A DNA stretch of 64,000 bases from Limihaloglobus sulfuriphilus (GCF_001999965.1 NZ_CP019646.1:3472001-3536000); one strand, 5' to 3'. Positions 17,537 to 27,620 are shown, counted from the first letter of the stretch. Notes: generated by a model not told the origin, from the letters alone. Translations and numbers: made by a program.

Positions 17537-19162
17537 ATGAGAAATCGCTTGAGAATAATTCTAAATCATCTTTTTACGGTCTTCTCCGGTGCATCTGTAG
17601 CTGTTCTTGTTCTTGTACTTGTTGTGGTGCTCGGACCGATGCTCTCAAAGGGAGTTACCGCGGTATTTTTCCGCTCAACAGTTGAGTTTGAACGCCTTCA
17701 GTTTGAGATGAACAACAGGGGCGATAAGCAGCAGATAGAAAACAGCCTCGCCGAGTATCATGAGCATACAGGGCGTATCTACGAGATATACGACGAGTTT
17801 TGCCTGGGACTTAATGTCTCCAGGCAGGTTTCTCAGGTACGCTCAATCGCCAGAGACTACACGCGGCAGCTGAGGTATGTGGATACGCCCGATGAGGAAT
17901 ACGACAGGCTCAAAGACCTTTCAAGAGATATAAGAGACCAGTTTTCAGAGGCTCTCGAATCTCAGGACAGCGAATTTGCCCTTAAAGAGATTGACAAAAT
18001 ACTCAACATGCCGCAGCGCAGCGAGTTTAAAGGGACTGAATTTGAAAAGGTATTCAAGATGGCAAAAACCTACCGCGATGTCGCCGCCGCTATGGACCTT
18101 GACAAAAGGGACGTTTACAGCGAAGACCTCGCGGCAATAGGTGATTTGCTCAGTAAACTATTCGGGCCAAGGCCCTCCGCGGACAAGCCCCCGCTGGCGA
18201 TGAATCAGTACGGAGCCACACGCTGGGACAGGGTGAAAAAGCTCTCAGATGAGCTGCTGTGGAAAACCCAGTGGCAGCAGCAGGGTGAGGGTATGCCGCT
18301 TAAGGAAGTTCGCCTCTCAAGAGCACAGATGTACTCTGAGACACCAATGAAATCTTTTTTTGATATTCTGGAAAATGATCTTGAGAAAATTTTCAGGCCG
18401 CGTATGAAGATTTACTGGCAGTATCTGATAGATGACAGCACGCCCGGCTATTTTTTCGGGGGTATCGGGCCAGAGATCATCGGCACGCTTGTACTTACGC
18501 TGCTGGCGATGCTTTTTGCCATACCGCCCGGAATAATATCAGCGGTTTACCTTGTAGAGTATGCCGGCGATACCCGGACAGTGCGGCTGATAAGAATCTG
18601 TATCAATACGCTTGCCGGCGTGCCCAGTATAGTTTTTGGGCTTTTTGGCATGGCGTTTTTTGTTCTGTTCCTGCTGCCGATGTTTAAGTCAAACGCCTCG
18701 GCGTGTATCCTGACAGCCTCATTGACTTTGTCTGTTATGATACTGCCTATAATCATCAGAGCCTCCGAAGAGGCGATCAGGTCTGTGCCGGTCAGCTACA
18801 AACAGGCCGCTCTTGCTCTGGGGGCGGGCGAGCTGAGAACCGTTTTGACGGTTACACTGCCGGCGGCTATGCCGGGAATCCTGACGGGCATAATACTTAG
18901 CCTGAGCCGTGCAGCCGGCGAGACTGCACCGATTCTTTTTACAGGTGCGGTAGCGCTTGGCCCGATAGCCAAATCACTTTTTGACCCGACAAGAACACTC
19001 TCTTACGGAAGTTATAATATCGCGGTTTCTGACAGGATTTCCATGCTGGTTCCGCACAACCAGTACGGGATGGTATCTGCGCTTATTATTCTTGTGCTGG
19101 TTCTCAATCTGGCGGCTATAATAATCCGATCGAGAATTTCAAAAAGGCTTCACGCCTCCTGA
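17537..19162 (+). CDS. pstA: Phosphate ABC transporter permease PstA with a large extracytoplasmic insertion
   Basis: 541 residues, nearly twice the usual ~290. Helix 1 (about 12-35) is followed by ~270 residues of hydrophilic, mostly helical sequence rich in charged heptads (about 45-305; for example EYDRLKDLSRDIRDQFSEAL), then the canonical permease core from about residue 310: GIGPEIIGTLVLTLLAM, ISAVYLVEYAG, NTLAGVPSIVFGLFG and the EAA loop SYKQAALALGAGELRTVLTVTLPAAMPG. The insertion lies between helix 1 and helix 2, so it should face the periplasm, where PstS docks. It has no recognised domain. The C-terminal core is intact, so phosphate transport is expected to work. Confidence 0.9.
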   Translation: MRNRLRIILNHLFTVFSGASVAVLVLVLVVVLGPMLSKGVTAVFFRSTVEFERLQFEMNNRGDKQQIENSLAEYHEHTGRIYEIYDEFCLGLNVSRQVSQVRSIARDYTRQLRYVDTPDEEYDRLKDLSRDIRDQFSEALESQDSEFALKEIDKILNMPQRSEFKGTEFEKVFKMAKTYRDVAAAMDLDKRDVYSEDLAAIGDLLSKLFGPRPSADKPPLAMNQYGATRWDRVKKLSDELLWKTQWQQQGEGMPLKEVRLSRAQMYSETPMKSFFDILENDLEKIFRPRMKIYWQYLIDDSTPGYFFGGIGPEIIGTLVLTLLAMLFAIPPGIISAVYLVEYAGDTRTVRLIRICINTLAGVPSIVFGLFGMAFFVLFLLPMFKSNASACILTASLTLSVMILPIIIRASEEAIRSVPVSYKQAALALGAGELRTVLTVTLPAAMPGILTGIILSLSRAAGETAPILFTGAVALGPIAKSLFDPTRTLSYGSYNIAVSDRISMLVPHNQYGMVSALIILVLVLNLAAIIIRSRISKRLHAS

Positions 19163-19180
19163 TATAAACGGAGATAGAAA

Positions 19181-20020
19181 ATGAATAAGACCATAACACT
19201 TGATAAATCGTTGACGAACAAAACAAATTCAGCCCCGGATTCAGACAGCAAAGCTCACCAGCAATCAGCAGCGCTGATAAAGGCGGAGAATTTCAGTTTT
19301 TTCTACGGCAGCAAGGCCGGCGTCAAAGATGTTACAATAGATATTTACCAGGGCAAGGTGACCGCCATTATCGGCCCCAGCGGCTGCGGCAAGAGTACCT
19401 TTCTAAGAAGTATTAACCGTATGAATGATTTGATTCCCAACACCAGGACGGAAGGCGTGCTGAGCGTAAACGGGAATAATATTTATGATAAACGGGTAAA
19501 TCTTGTAAATCTGCGCCAGCAGGTCGGGATGGTTTTTCAGCGGCCAAACCCTTTTGCCAAGAGTATCTATGACAATATCGCCTTCGGCCCGCGGCTTCAG
19601 GGAATAAGCAATTCTATTGAGCTTGACGAGATTGTCGAGTCGTGCCTCCGCGGCGCTGCGATCTGGGACGAGGTAAAGGACGACCTGAAAAAGTCGGCTC
19701 TTGCCCTTTCCGGCGGCCAGCAGCAGAGGCTCTGTATCGCCAGGACACTGGCTACAAAGCCGCGTGTTGTGCTGATGGACGAGCCATGCTCGGCTCTTGA
19801 CCCGGTTGCAACGGCGAGGATTGAGGACCTGATCACCGAGCTCAAGGAAAAATACACCATCGTTATCGTTACCCACAACATGCAGCAGGCAGCGCGTGTC
19901 AGTGAATACACGGCGTTTTTCTGTATGGGTGACCTGGTTGAATACGGATTGACCGACCAGCTCTTTACAAATCCGGTTCAAAAAAGCACAGAAGATTATA
20001 TTACAGGGAGATTCGGCTAA
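19181..20020 (+). CDS. pstB: Phosphate ABC transporter ATPase PstB
   Basis: 279 residues. Walker [10 protein letters not shown] (about 65-73), Q-loop [11 protein letters not shown], signature LSGGQQQR (about 176-183), Walker [14 protein letters not shown] and the switch histidine in [12 protein letters not shown] are all present. The [12 protein letters not shown] segment is characteristic of PstB among ABC ATPases. A ~28-residue basic and serine-rich N-terminal extension precedes the domain. Its stop overlaps the start of the next ORF by one base (TAATG). Confidence 0.95.
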   Translation: MNKTITLDKSLTNKTNSAPDSDSKAHQQSAALIKAENFSFFYGSKAGVKDVTIDIYQGKVTAIIGPSGCGKSTFLRSINRMNDLIPNTRTEGVLSVNGNNIYDKRVNLVNLRQQVGMVFQRPNPFAKSIYDNIAFGPRLQGISNSIELDEIVESCLRGAAIWDEVKDDLKKSALALSGGQQQRLCIARTLATKPRVVLMDEPCSALDPVATARIEDLITELKEKYTIVIVTHNMQQAARVSEYTAFFCMGDLVEYGLTDQLFTNPVQKSTEDYITGRFG

Positions 20021-20364
20021 TGAAATTATCCGGCAAGATATGTAAAATCAGAACAGTAAAAAATTACCCCCAGGCGCACAATCATCTATTAGTCGGGCGT
20101 ATTGAAGAATCTGATACGGCGGCAGTAATGATTTACGGAAAGACTTATCACTACAAAAGAAACATTGTTTCTATAAGAGACGTAAAGGTCGGCAGTCTTG
20201 GCCTTCGGGTGCTGCCCTGGGCAAGGATTGAGATAATGAACATTATACCGCCTGAGTTTGATTATGAAAACGCCGAGCTGGGCCTCAGCGGCGACGGGGA
20301 AGTGACGTTAAAATCGGCAGGCGGAGAGATTTCTGTTTTCTCGAGCAAAGATTCGAGTTTGTGA
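20020..20364 (+). CDS. Unrecognised 114-residue protein inside the pst operon
   Basis: I do not recognise this family. It is a small, basic-then-acidic, beta-rich protein without signal peptide or membrane segment. The first ~80 residues alternate hydrophobic and polar positions (LLVGRIEESDTAAVMIYGK, then IVSIRDVKVGSLGLRV) as in small beta-barrels of the SH3/LSm kind; the last ~30 residues are acidic and Ser/Gly-rich. Its ATG shares one base with the pstB stop codon, and phoU follows 65 bp later, so it is translated with the phosphate transporter. The position between pstB and phoU suggests a role in coupling or sensing phosphate uptake, but nothing in the sequence proves it. Confidence 0.75.
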   Translation: MKLSGKICKIRTVKNYPQAHNHLLVGRIEESDTAAVMIYGKTYHYKRNIVSIRDVKVGSLGLRVLPWARIEIMNIIPPEFDYENAELGLSGDGEVTLKSAGGEISVFSSKDSSL

Positions 20365-20429
20365 TATGCCCAGGCGGCATGGTATCCAAAAAACATATAA
20401 GGCGGCATAGCCGCCAGAGGAGATAAAAA

Positions 20430-21092
20430 ATGTCGATACATTTAAACAGAGAGCTGGATAAGCTCAAGAGAAGAATATTGTTTCTCGGCAGCAAAGTAGA
20501 AGAAAATCTTAATGCCTCGCTTGAGGCACTCAAAGAGAAGAATAGCCGGATGGCTGAGCTCATTGAAGATAAAGACTTTGAAATAGATGAGCTTGAGATC
20601 GAGATAGAAGAAGAATGTCTCAAGATTCTCGCCCTTCACCAGCCGGTCGCAGTTGATCTGCGTTTTATTGTTTCCGTTCTCAAAATAAACAATGACCTTG
20701 AGCGTATTGGAGACCTCGCGGTCAAGATCGCCAAACGGGCCAAAAGAATTGTCAGTTTCCAGGCAATAGCTGACATATATCCAATCGATGAAATGGCCGC
20801 CGAGGTTATAAAGATGCTGCGTAATTCACTCGATGCCCTTATAAACCATGACAGCGGGCTTGCCGCCAGCGTCCTGGCGGCTGACAACAAGGTGGACAGC
20901 TTTAACAAGGATATCGTCCAGCGAAGCAAGCAGCAGTACGCGGATAAATCATTTGATATCGAGACCTTTGTCGGAGTGATCGATGTCTCGAGAGGCTTCG
21001 AGAGGATCGCCGACCATACAACAAATATCGCCGAAGATATTATCTATATGGTTGAGGGAAAAATAGTAAGGCATGGCAGGGCAGATACTTAA
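20430..21092 (+). CDS. phoU: Phosphate signalling regulator PhoU
   Basis: 220 residues, the usual length, made of two three-helix bundles. The metal-binding signature E/DxxxD lies in each repeat: DLERIGDLAVKIAKR (about 90-104) and GFERIADHTTNIAEDIIYM (about 189-207). PhoU links the Pst transporter to the PhoR sensor kinase and lowers Pho regulon expression when phosphate is ample. RBS AGAGGAG precedes ATG 20430. A weak hairpin with a short T-run (around 21126-21144) may end the operon. Confidence 0.95.
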   Translation: MSIHLNRELDKLKRRILFLGSKVEENLNASLEALKEKNSRMAELIEDKDFEIDELEIEIEEECLKILALHQPVAVDLRFIVSVLKINNDLERIGDLAVKIAKRAKRIVSFQAIADIYPIDEMAAEVIKMLRNSLDALINHDSGLAASVLAADNKVDSFNKDIVQRSKQQYADKSFDIETFVGVIDVSRGFERIADHTTNIAEDIIYMVEGKIVRHGRADT

Positions 21093-21191
21093 AGATTGGT
21101 TCTGTAAAATATGGTTAGAATATAATCGTTTCATAAACGGTTTTGCTAAATAGATTTACGGAAAGAAGTCCATAGGAAATTCAATAAACTC

Positions 21192-21220
21192 TTGACAAAT
21201 CCCTCCGTTTTTGATAAACT
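21192..21220 (+). promoter_or_regulatory. Sigma-70-type promoter for the C25 protease gene
   Basis: TTGACA (21192-21197) is a perfect -35; 17 bp downstream lies TAAACT (21215-21220), a 4/6 match to the -10. The start codon of the protease follows at 21289, giving a leader of roughly 60 bases with an AAGGAG site before the ATG. Confidence 0.6.
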
Positions 21221-21288
21221 TATTTCATACAACTTGAGTCATTCGCTGTTGATGGAAAGTTAAACCTTAATATTAAGGAGACGGTGTC

Positions 21289-24200
21289 ATGGAGGATATT
21301 AAAGGTCTTCACTCAAACGTATTAACGCGGTTGGTTATCGGCATTTCTGTTCTTTCTCTTACCCTGTTCTTTCTGAGTGTGCCCACTTACGCGGCTCAAA
21401 AGGAGCAGATGTTTACTGAAACCTCGGCGCAGGCAGATGTAAAGGTCTTGCAGGCAGATGCAAAGAAGATAATTGTCGATGTCAAGATAGACAGACTTCA
21501 AAAGCAGACAAAAGAAGCCGCCAATAAATCGTTCGAGGCTTTCTCGCTTGCCGGCCGTCTGACTACCTCGCAGGTTGGAAAGCCGCAGCTGCCTGTAATA
21601 AGGGAGCTTATAGCGGTTCCGGATAATGCGAAATTTGAGGTTTCCATACTGGAGAGCTCAAGCGTTATAATAGAGGATATAGATGTCTATCCCTTCCAGC
21701 CTCCGCTCAAAGACGGCCAGAAACAGGGCGAATTTGTCATTGACAAGGACTTTGCCCTTCAGGATGATTTTTACCCTTACGATATAGTCAGTATTGATGA
21801 CCCTGCCATCTGGCGGGATATAACGGTTGTCGGGGTCACCCTGAACCCGGCTTGCTATAATCCTGTCACAAGACAGCTTAAGGTATATAAACATCTCAAG
21901 GTCAAGATCGAGATACTCGGGGGTGATAAGAACAAAAAACGTATCTCCCAAAAGAACGCAAAGATGTACAAAGGGGCGGTAAAGAATTTTGATTCACTTG
22001 ATGTAGTCGAAGAAGATGAAACGATTGACTTTCGTTACGACAGCGAGCTTCAGCAATTGCTGGAAACCACGGATGAACCTGGGGCTCAGTTAAAGGCACT
22101 TCCCGAGGAGGATCAGCTCAAGAGCGGCACTCCCTATGACAGTTCACGCAAGATACTTTCAATACGGCATTCTTCATGTTCAACCTACGCTACCCTTTAT
22201 CCGTTACTCGACTGGCACAGGCGCAAGGGACTGCCGTACTATTCCTATCCCATTTCGGGAACATACACAGCCCAGCAGATCAAAAATATAATTGTATCTC
22301 AATACAACGCCCACCCCGAGCTGGAATATGTCCTGCTGGTCGGTGATATTGACTATATCCCTTGGCAGCAGAACTGGGGCGGCAGCTCATGGCCCAATGA
22401 CCTGCCCGGCGACCACTGGTATGCGTGTATAACCGGCGGCAGCAGTCCCGACATGTATGCCGACGTTGCCATCGGCAGGCTGCCGTGCAAAAATGACACT
22501 GAATTACAGAACATGGTTGATAAGATACTAAGCTATGAAAAGACACCTCCGGCCGGTTCATGGCCAAATACCGCGATACTTATGTCGCACAAAGAAAATG
22601 CTCCGGGAAAGTATCAGGGCTGCAGCGAAGATATACGCACCGCAACCTACAGCTACGACCCGTTCAGTTTTGTTACCGCTTATGGAGCATCAGCGGCAAA
22701 TGACGGTGACGACGCTACAAACAACGATGTTATCGGCGCTCTTAACAGCGGTGCCGGTATCCTAAATTACCGCGGACACGGCGGCTGGTCAGACATCAGC
22801 GGTCCGCCTTACGGAGAGTTCTGGGGTTCGAGCTGGAATACAAGTTACCAGGCATTCAGCAAAACAACCGTAAGCTCTGTAAATAACGGCGGGATGCTTC
22901 CGGTTGTATTCAGTATATCATGCACCAACGCATGGCTCGATGCAGCTAACAGCACTCTCGGTGAACATTTTATAAAACAAACTGACAGTGCCGTTGCGTT
23001 CCTGGGAGCGAGCCGCCCGTCATACACAACACCCAACCACGACTTTGATAAAAGCCTGTTCAAAGCTATAGGCTCTTACGGCGTATATAATGTAGGCAAG
23101 GTACTAAATTCTGCTAACGCGGCACTTGTTGCAGGCTACGGCTCGTCGAGCTATGCCATGGATAACGTGAAGATGTATCTCTGGCTGGGCGATCCGGCTA
23201 TGGAGATCAGGACCTCCGGGCGGGTGCTCTTAAACGTAAGTCACCCCTCCAGCGTTTACAACGGAGTTATGACGGTTAACGTCAGGAATTCCTACGGAAC
23301 CGCCGTTCAGAACGCGCTTGTCTGTATTGACGGGCAGGGTGTTTATACGAAAAAATATACCAATTCCAGCGGAAACGCTACATTTTATTTCATTCCCGAC
23401 AGCACCGGTGCCATGGATGTTACCGTTACCAAACATAATTACACGCCGTATGAGGGTTCTGTAGATATAGTTCCTATACCAAACGCTATTACTAATATCG
23501 AATTTGACCCGGCAAGCCCCTCATCGCTGGCTCACGGCGAGAGGGTATATGCCAATTTCAACTATACAACAAACGATACCGGCGGAATCCAGATTTTTGT
23601 AAGACCCTATACTAACGGCTCGCGCACGCCCAATTACGGCGCACACGGCTCGGGCTGGTATGCTTATCCTTCGGGCAGCGGCAGCGGCTGGTTCACCATC
23701 AATTCGGGAAATGTCGTTGTTGACCAGGTACAGTTTACCATATACAACCACGACCAGAGCCAGCTTCTTCTTGAGCTGTATGTGGATGTTGACTTTACTT
23801 ACGGCCATTCGGTTCATAACGTATCTTTTGAAAATCCCTCGCCTGTGGTTATGAAGTGGGGCGAGAATTACAACATCGACTTTGATTATTACTCGGCTAC
23901 GAATAACGCGCTGGTATTTTTCACCCCATATACAAATGGCTCGGTCACGCCGGGCAGGATTTCGAGCCCCTCGCCTTTCTACCCTGAAGGCCGCGGTTCG
24001 GGTGATTATTATTTCAGGTTCGACAGCGGACAGAAACACATTGACCAGATCAGGGCATACATGGTAAACTCGACACAAACAGTGGTTCTCTTTGAAGAGT
24101 ACATTGATGTTGATATTACCTACGAAGGCTGGCCCCAGATTACCGCAAGCCCATCAAGTTTCTACATTGAAATGGATAGCGGCGGAACTACCTGGTCGGA

Positions 24201-26058
24201 TACTCTGCGTGTAAATAACGTCGGCGACGGCACTCTTCACTATGGATTAAGAGACCGCATTGATTCAGGTGTCATTCTGGCAATGCTTAATTACACGGCG
24301 GATTTAACAAGCTATGTTAACCCCGATACGTCCCTGGGCTCTGACGGAGAGCAGGTTTCACCAGAGCAGGATATCATAATACTTCCGCCGCCGATTATAA
24401 TAATTCCAAATCCGTGGATATTTATAATCAAGGATCTTGTCGGCGTTACTGTTGCTTACGACCTAAGCCATGGAGAGACAAATGCTTCTGCCATGGATGC
24501 GATTAAGAATAATCTGATTCTTCGCGGGGCCAAGATAAATTACATAAACACCGGCCCGATAACGGAGAATCTCCTTGAACCTTATGATGTTCTCTGGGTA
24601 AATGAGAATTCAGGCTCAACCTGGACAACCGCCGAACGCGCTGCCGTGGCCAACTGGGTTGACCGGGGCAGGGGACTGCTCGTTTATGGTGACCAGCCGG
24701 GAACGTCATCTGTTTTAACAACGCCTTACGGAATGAATTTCACAGCGACAAACGGAACTTCGGGCTATAGCAGCAATATAACTTCTCACGCTGTTACCGA
24801 CGGCTGCGACGAGGTTTATCTGCCCGCTCCGCTTTCGAGTCTATTGGTTTCCGGTTCGGCGACTTCCCTGGTAAGGGATGCCGGCGGGCTTCATTCTGTC
24901 GCAGTGGCTGATTCCGGCCTTGGCCGTGCGGCCGCTATGGCTGATGATTATTTCTGGGGTGCGCATCTCGAATACGGCGACAACTTCAGAATGGCAAGAC
25001 AGGCGTTCAAGTGGCTTACTCCTCCCGGGGCACCGTGGCTCAATCAGAATCCCAAATCAGGCTCTGTGCCTATAAGTCCGGGTTACGAAGATGTTGATTT
25101 GGACATTGATGCCACCGGTTATGAAGACGGCGATTACTACTCCGAGATTACAATAACAAGTGATGACCCTGATCAGATGCCGATGGTTGTACCTGTTCAT
25201 CTAAAAGTTGAGCCGGTTGTTGAAATCACAAATGTTGTTTCAATGCCAACCTCACCGACCAGCCTGCCGTTTGGAAACAATGTCAATATAACCTTTGATT
25301 ATTCAACCAACGTTTCAGGCGGGATCAAAATCTTCCCAAGGCCCTATACAAACGGTTCACTCACTCCCAATTACAGTGCCAGCAGCAGTCCGGAATATCC
25401 TGTCGGTACAGGTTCTGGAGATGGATACTTTACAATTACCTCAGGCGATGTCGTAGTTGACCAGATAGGCTTTATCGTTCGGCGGGCAAGCAATAATGAG
25501 CTGATCGATATAATTTATGTTGACGTTGAATATGAATTCGCTGACCTTGCCAGGTTGGAGCTTTACTTCAAACTTGAAGGAAGTCAGCGTCCCGACCCGT
25601 CCGGTTGGGAATTTCCGGTTTATGTCAAACTCTTCAAGCCCGGAGCGGATGTGCTAAATGCCACACCTGTTTATATGTTCAGCGCAACAACCCAGAAAGA
25701 CGGCAGCTACGCCGAATGTTCCGCCTGGTGGGCCGAGGTTGGCACCTATGATGTTACTATCGAGCACAGATATTACTCGCTGATCAATGTGAGGCGAAAT
25801 GTTACAGTAAACTCACCCATAACTACTATATACATGGGAACGATGTTTTTCGGAAATGCCGCCAGGGATGATATTCTCAACATGTATGATCTGGCGCTGA
25901 TGTCCAAAAGCTGGGGGCTATATTTCAAGGATCCCTCATTTGTTGCCGGCTGCGATGCGGACATGAACGGCTGGGTGAATATCTACGATCTGCGTCTGCT
26001 GGCGGGCCACTGGCTCAGGACATCACCGGTTACTGTGATTGTGAAGCCTACGCTGTAA
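21289..26058 (+). CDS. Secreted gingipain-family (C25) cysteine protease with repeated beta modules and dockerin
   Basis: 1589 residues. Signal peptide to about residue 36; a C25-type propeptide (about 45-215); catalytic C25 domain (about 285-640) with histidine 497 in NYRGHGGW and cysteine 545 in FSISCTNAW; a carboxypeptidase-regulatory-like beta domain (about 645-725). Then two copies of a ~105-residue module (about 730-945), a BACON-like segment (about 950-985), a DUF4350/GATase-like domain (about 1045-1245), a third copy of the module (about 1315-1420), another beta domain and a C-terminal type I dockerin with two calcium loops (near DDILNMYDLALMSKSWG and DADMNGWVNIYDLRLLAGHWL). Such enzymes act outside the cell on proteins. 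The dockerin suggests attachment to an unseen cohesin-like partner. Confidence 0.88.
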   Translation: MEDIKGLHSNVLTRLVIGISVLSLTLFFLSVPTYAAQKEQMFTETSAQADVKVLQADAKKIIVDVKIDRLQKQTKEAANKSFEAFSLAGRLTTSQVGKPQLPVIRELIAVPDNAKFEVSILESSSVIIEDIDVYPFQPPLKDGQKQGEFVIDKDFALQDDFYPYDIVSIDDPAIWRDITVVGVTLNPACYNPVTRQLKVYKHLKVKIEILGGDKNKKRISQKNAKMYKGAVKNFDSLDVVEEDETIDFRYDSELQQLLETTDEPGAQLKALPEEDQLKSGTPYDSSRKILSIRHSSCSTYATLYPLLDWHRRKGLPYYSYPISGTYTAQQIKNIIVSQYNAHPELEYVLLVGDIDYIPWQQNWGGSSWPNDLPGDHWYACITGGSSPDMYADVAIGRLPCKNDTELQNMVDKILSYEKTPPAGSWPNTAILMSHKENAPGKYQGCSEDIRTATYSYDPFSFVTAYGASAANDGDDATNNDVIGALNSGAGILNYRGHGGWSDISGPPYGEFWGSSWNTSYQAFSKTTVSSVNNGGMLPVVFSISCTNAWLDAANSTLGEHFIKQTDSAVAFLGASRPSYTTPNHDFDKSLFKAIGSYGVYNVGKVLNSANAALVAGYGSSSYAMDNVKMYLWLGDPAMEIRTSGRVLLNVSHPSSVYNGVMTVNVRNSYGTAVQNALVCIDGQGVYTKKYTNSSGNATFYFIPDSTGAMDVTVTKHNYTPYEGSVDIVPIPNAITNIEFDPASPSSLAHGERVYANFNYTTNDTGGIQIFVRPYTNGSRTPNYGAHGSGWYAYPSGSGSGWFTINSGNVVVDQVQFTIYNHDQSQLLLELYVDVDFTYGHSVHNVSFENPSPVVMKWGENYNIDFDYYSATNNALVFFTPYTNGSVTPGRISSPSPFYPEGRGSGDYYFRFDSGQKHIDQIRAYMVNSTQTVVLFEEYIDVDITYEGWPQITASPSSFYIEMDSGGTTWSDTLRVNNVGDGTLHYGLRDRIDSGVILAMLNYTADLTSYVNPDTSLGSDGEQVSPEQDIIILPPPIIIIPNPWIFIIKDLVGVTVAYDLSHGETNASAMDAIKNNLILRGAKINYINTGPITENLLEPYDVLWVNENSGSTWTTAERAAVANWVDRGRGLLVYGDQPGTSSVLTTPYGMNFTATNGTSGYSSNITSHAVTDGCDEVYLPAPLSSLLVSGSATSLVRDAGGLHSVAVADSGLGRAAAMADDYFWGAHLEYGDNFRMARQAFKWLTPPGAPWLNQNPKSGSVPISPGYEDVDLDIDATGYEDGDYYSEITITSDDPDQMPMVVPVHLKVEPVVEITNVVSMPTSPTSLPFGNNVNITFDYSTNVSGGIKIFPRPYTNGSLTPNYSASSSPEYPVGTGSGDGYFTITSGDVVVDQIGFIVRRASNNELIDIIYVDVEYEFADLARLELYFKLEGSQRPDPSGWEFPVYVKLFKPGADVLNATPVYMFSATTQKDGSYAECSAWWAEVGTYDVTIEHRYYSLINVRRNVTVNSPITTIYMGTMFFGNAARDDILNMYDLALMSKSWGLYFKDPSFVAGCDADMNGWVNIYDLRLLAGHWLRTSPVTVIVKPTL

Positions 26059-26100
26059 AACGATTATAACGGGTTGAATATTATTTGATCCGGAGCACGG

Positions 26101-26137
26101 GCGGACGTGATAAAAAACATATCACGTCCGCTTTTTT
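26101..26137 (+). terminator. Strong intrinsic terminator after the C25 protease gene
   Basis: An 11-bp perfect stem, GCGGACGTGAT (26101-26111) with ATCACGTCCGC (26121-26131), a 9-base loop and six T residues (26132-26137). Confidence 0.92.
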
Positions 26138-26177
26138 GTTTATATTTTTATCAGGTTTCTGGTAATATCTGCGGGTT

Positions 26178-27620
26178 ATGCAGGAATTTGGATTACTAAA
26201 TATAACCATACTGATAGTCTATATGAGCATTATGATGCTGCTGGGTCTATGGTTTTCCCGCGGCAGGGACACCGCGGAGGACTATTTTCTCGCCGGCAGG
26301 AGTATGCCCTGGCTTGTTGTCGGCATGAGCATGTTCGCTTCTCTGACATCGGCAGTTACCTACATCGGCGTGCCGGCAATAGCCTATTATGATAATGTGT
26401 CCATATTTTTCGGCGTTATGGCAAGCCTGCTTGTCGCGCCGCTGTTGACGAGAGTGTTCTACTCTATTTATTTACGCGAAAACGTAACCACAAGTTATCA
26501 GTACATCGCCTCGCGTTTCGGCCCCGGTGCCAGGTATTGCGTATCGGCTTTATTCGTTCTTACGCGGCTTGGCTGGCTGGGCAATGTCATCTTCGCCCCA
26601 TCGCTTGCACTCTCTGCGGCAACCGGCATACACCTGAGCTGGTGCATTATCATTATCGGTTTTCTCGCAACGGTTTATACCGTACTCGGCGGGCTCAAAG
26701 CGGTGCTCTGGACGGATGTTTTTCAGTTCGTCCTCCTCGCCGGCGGGGCGGTTTTTATCGTGTTCAAGCTCGCGGCTGATGTAGAAGGCGGGTTCGCGGG
26801 GATTCTGGCGCAGGCAGCGGAAAACGCCAAACTTGATGTGCTCGATTTTCGGATTGACCTTTTCAAAATGACCGCCGCGATCGCATTGTTTTCGTACCTG
26901 CTTTCATTCATGCAGGATTACGGCGTTGACCAGGTAACCGTTCAGCGGCTTATATCAGTAGGCAGCATCAGGGGAATAAAAAAGGCCGTTTATTTTAACG
27001 CTTTTACCGATATTATTATAAACGCCGTGCTGCTCTTCATCGGGCTGGGACTGTTTGCTTTCTTCAAGACGACGGCCCTGCCCGAGGATGTACAGGGCAG
27101 TGCAATCCTGCCGCACTATATTGTAAACTATCTGCCGGCAGGGATTTCCGGACTGATCGTCACTGCCATATTCGCCGCGGCGATGTCAAGCCTGGATTCA
27201 GGCATCAACTCTGTTTCAACCGTTATTGTAAACGACTTTATTGTACCGTTAAAAAAGGGTGTATCTGAGCATCAGAAAGTGGCGATTGGAAGGCTGCTGA
27301 CATTCGTGCTGGGAATAATCGCGATCATAAGCGCCTTCTATGCCGGCAGGATCGGCGATATTGTAAAGGTTACAAGCTCGTTTCTGGGCATGTTTTCCGC
27401 GCCTGTGCTTGTATTGTTTCTTGCAGGGATTCTCAGCCGCAAATGCACATTTTTGCACTGGGTGCCGGGCCTGGCGGTTTCTCTCTGCGTCTCGTTCTAC
27501 CTTCAGCAATTCACGCAGGTTCACTGGATATATTATTTCCCGGCAGGCTTTATTTCCTGTTTTGGGGTGACGGTTCTGGGATTGCTGTTCTTTGCAAAGA
27601 ACAATAATGCGCAAGCCTGA
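26178..27620 (+). CDS. Sodium/solute symporter (SSS/SLC5 family)
   Basis: 480 residues with about 13 transmembrane helices, the standard family length. Family segments are RDTAEDYFLAGRSMPWLVVGMSMFASLTSAVTYIG split over helices 1-2, FQFVLLAGGAVFIVF in helix 6 and the sodium-site region IFAAAMSSLDSGINSVSTVIVND (about 335-357). Closer to the SMCT/SMVT-like branch (monocarboxylates, vitamins, sialic acid) than to the longer symporter at 12044; the substrate cannot be decided. Start ATG 26178 lies ~40 bp after the terminator with no strong RBS. Convergent with rnpA on the opposite strand. Confidence 0.87.
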   Translation: MQEFGLLNITILIVYMSIMMLLGLWFSRGRDTAEDYFLAGRSMPWLVVGMSMFASLTSAVTYIGVPAIAYYDNVSIFFGVMASLLVAPLLTRVFYSIYLRENVTTSYQYIASRFGPGARYCVSALFVLTRLGWLGNVIFAPSLALSAATGIHLSWCIIIIGFLATVYTVLGGLKAVLWTDVFQFVLLAGGAVFIVFKLAADVEGGFAGILAQAAENAKLDVLDFRIDLFKMTAAIALFSYLLSFMQDYGVDQVTVQRLISVGSIRGIKKAVYFNAFTDIIINAVLLFIGLGLFAFFKTTALPEDVQGSAILPHYIVNYLPAGISGLIVTAIFAAAMSSLDSGINSVSTVIVNDFIVPLKKGVSEHQKVAIGRLLTFVLGIIAIISAFYAGRIGDIVKVTSSFLGMFSAPVLVLFLAGILSRKCTFLHWVPGLAVSLCVSFYLQQFTQVHWIYYFPAGFISCFGVTVLGLLFFAKNNNAQA

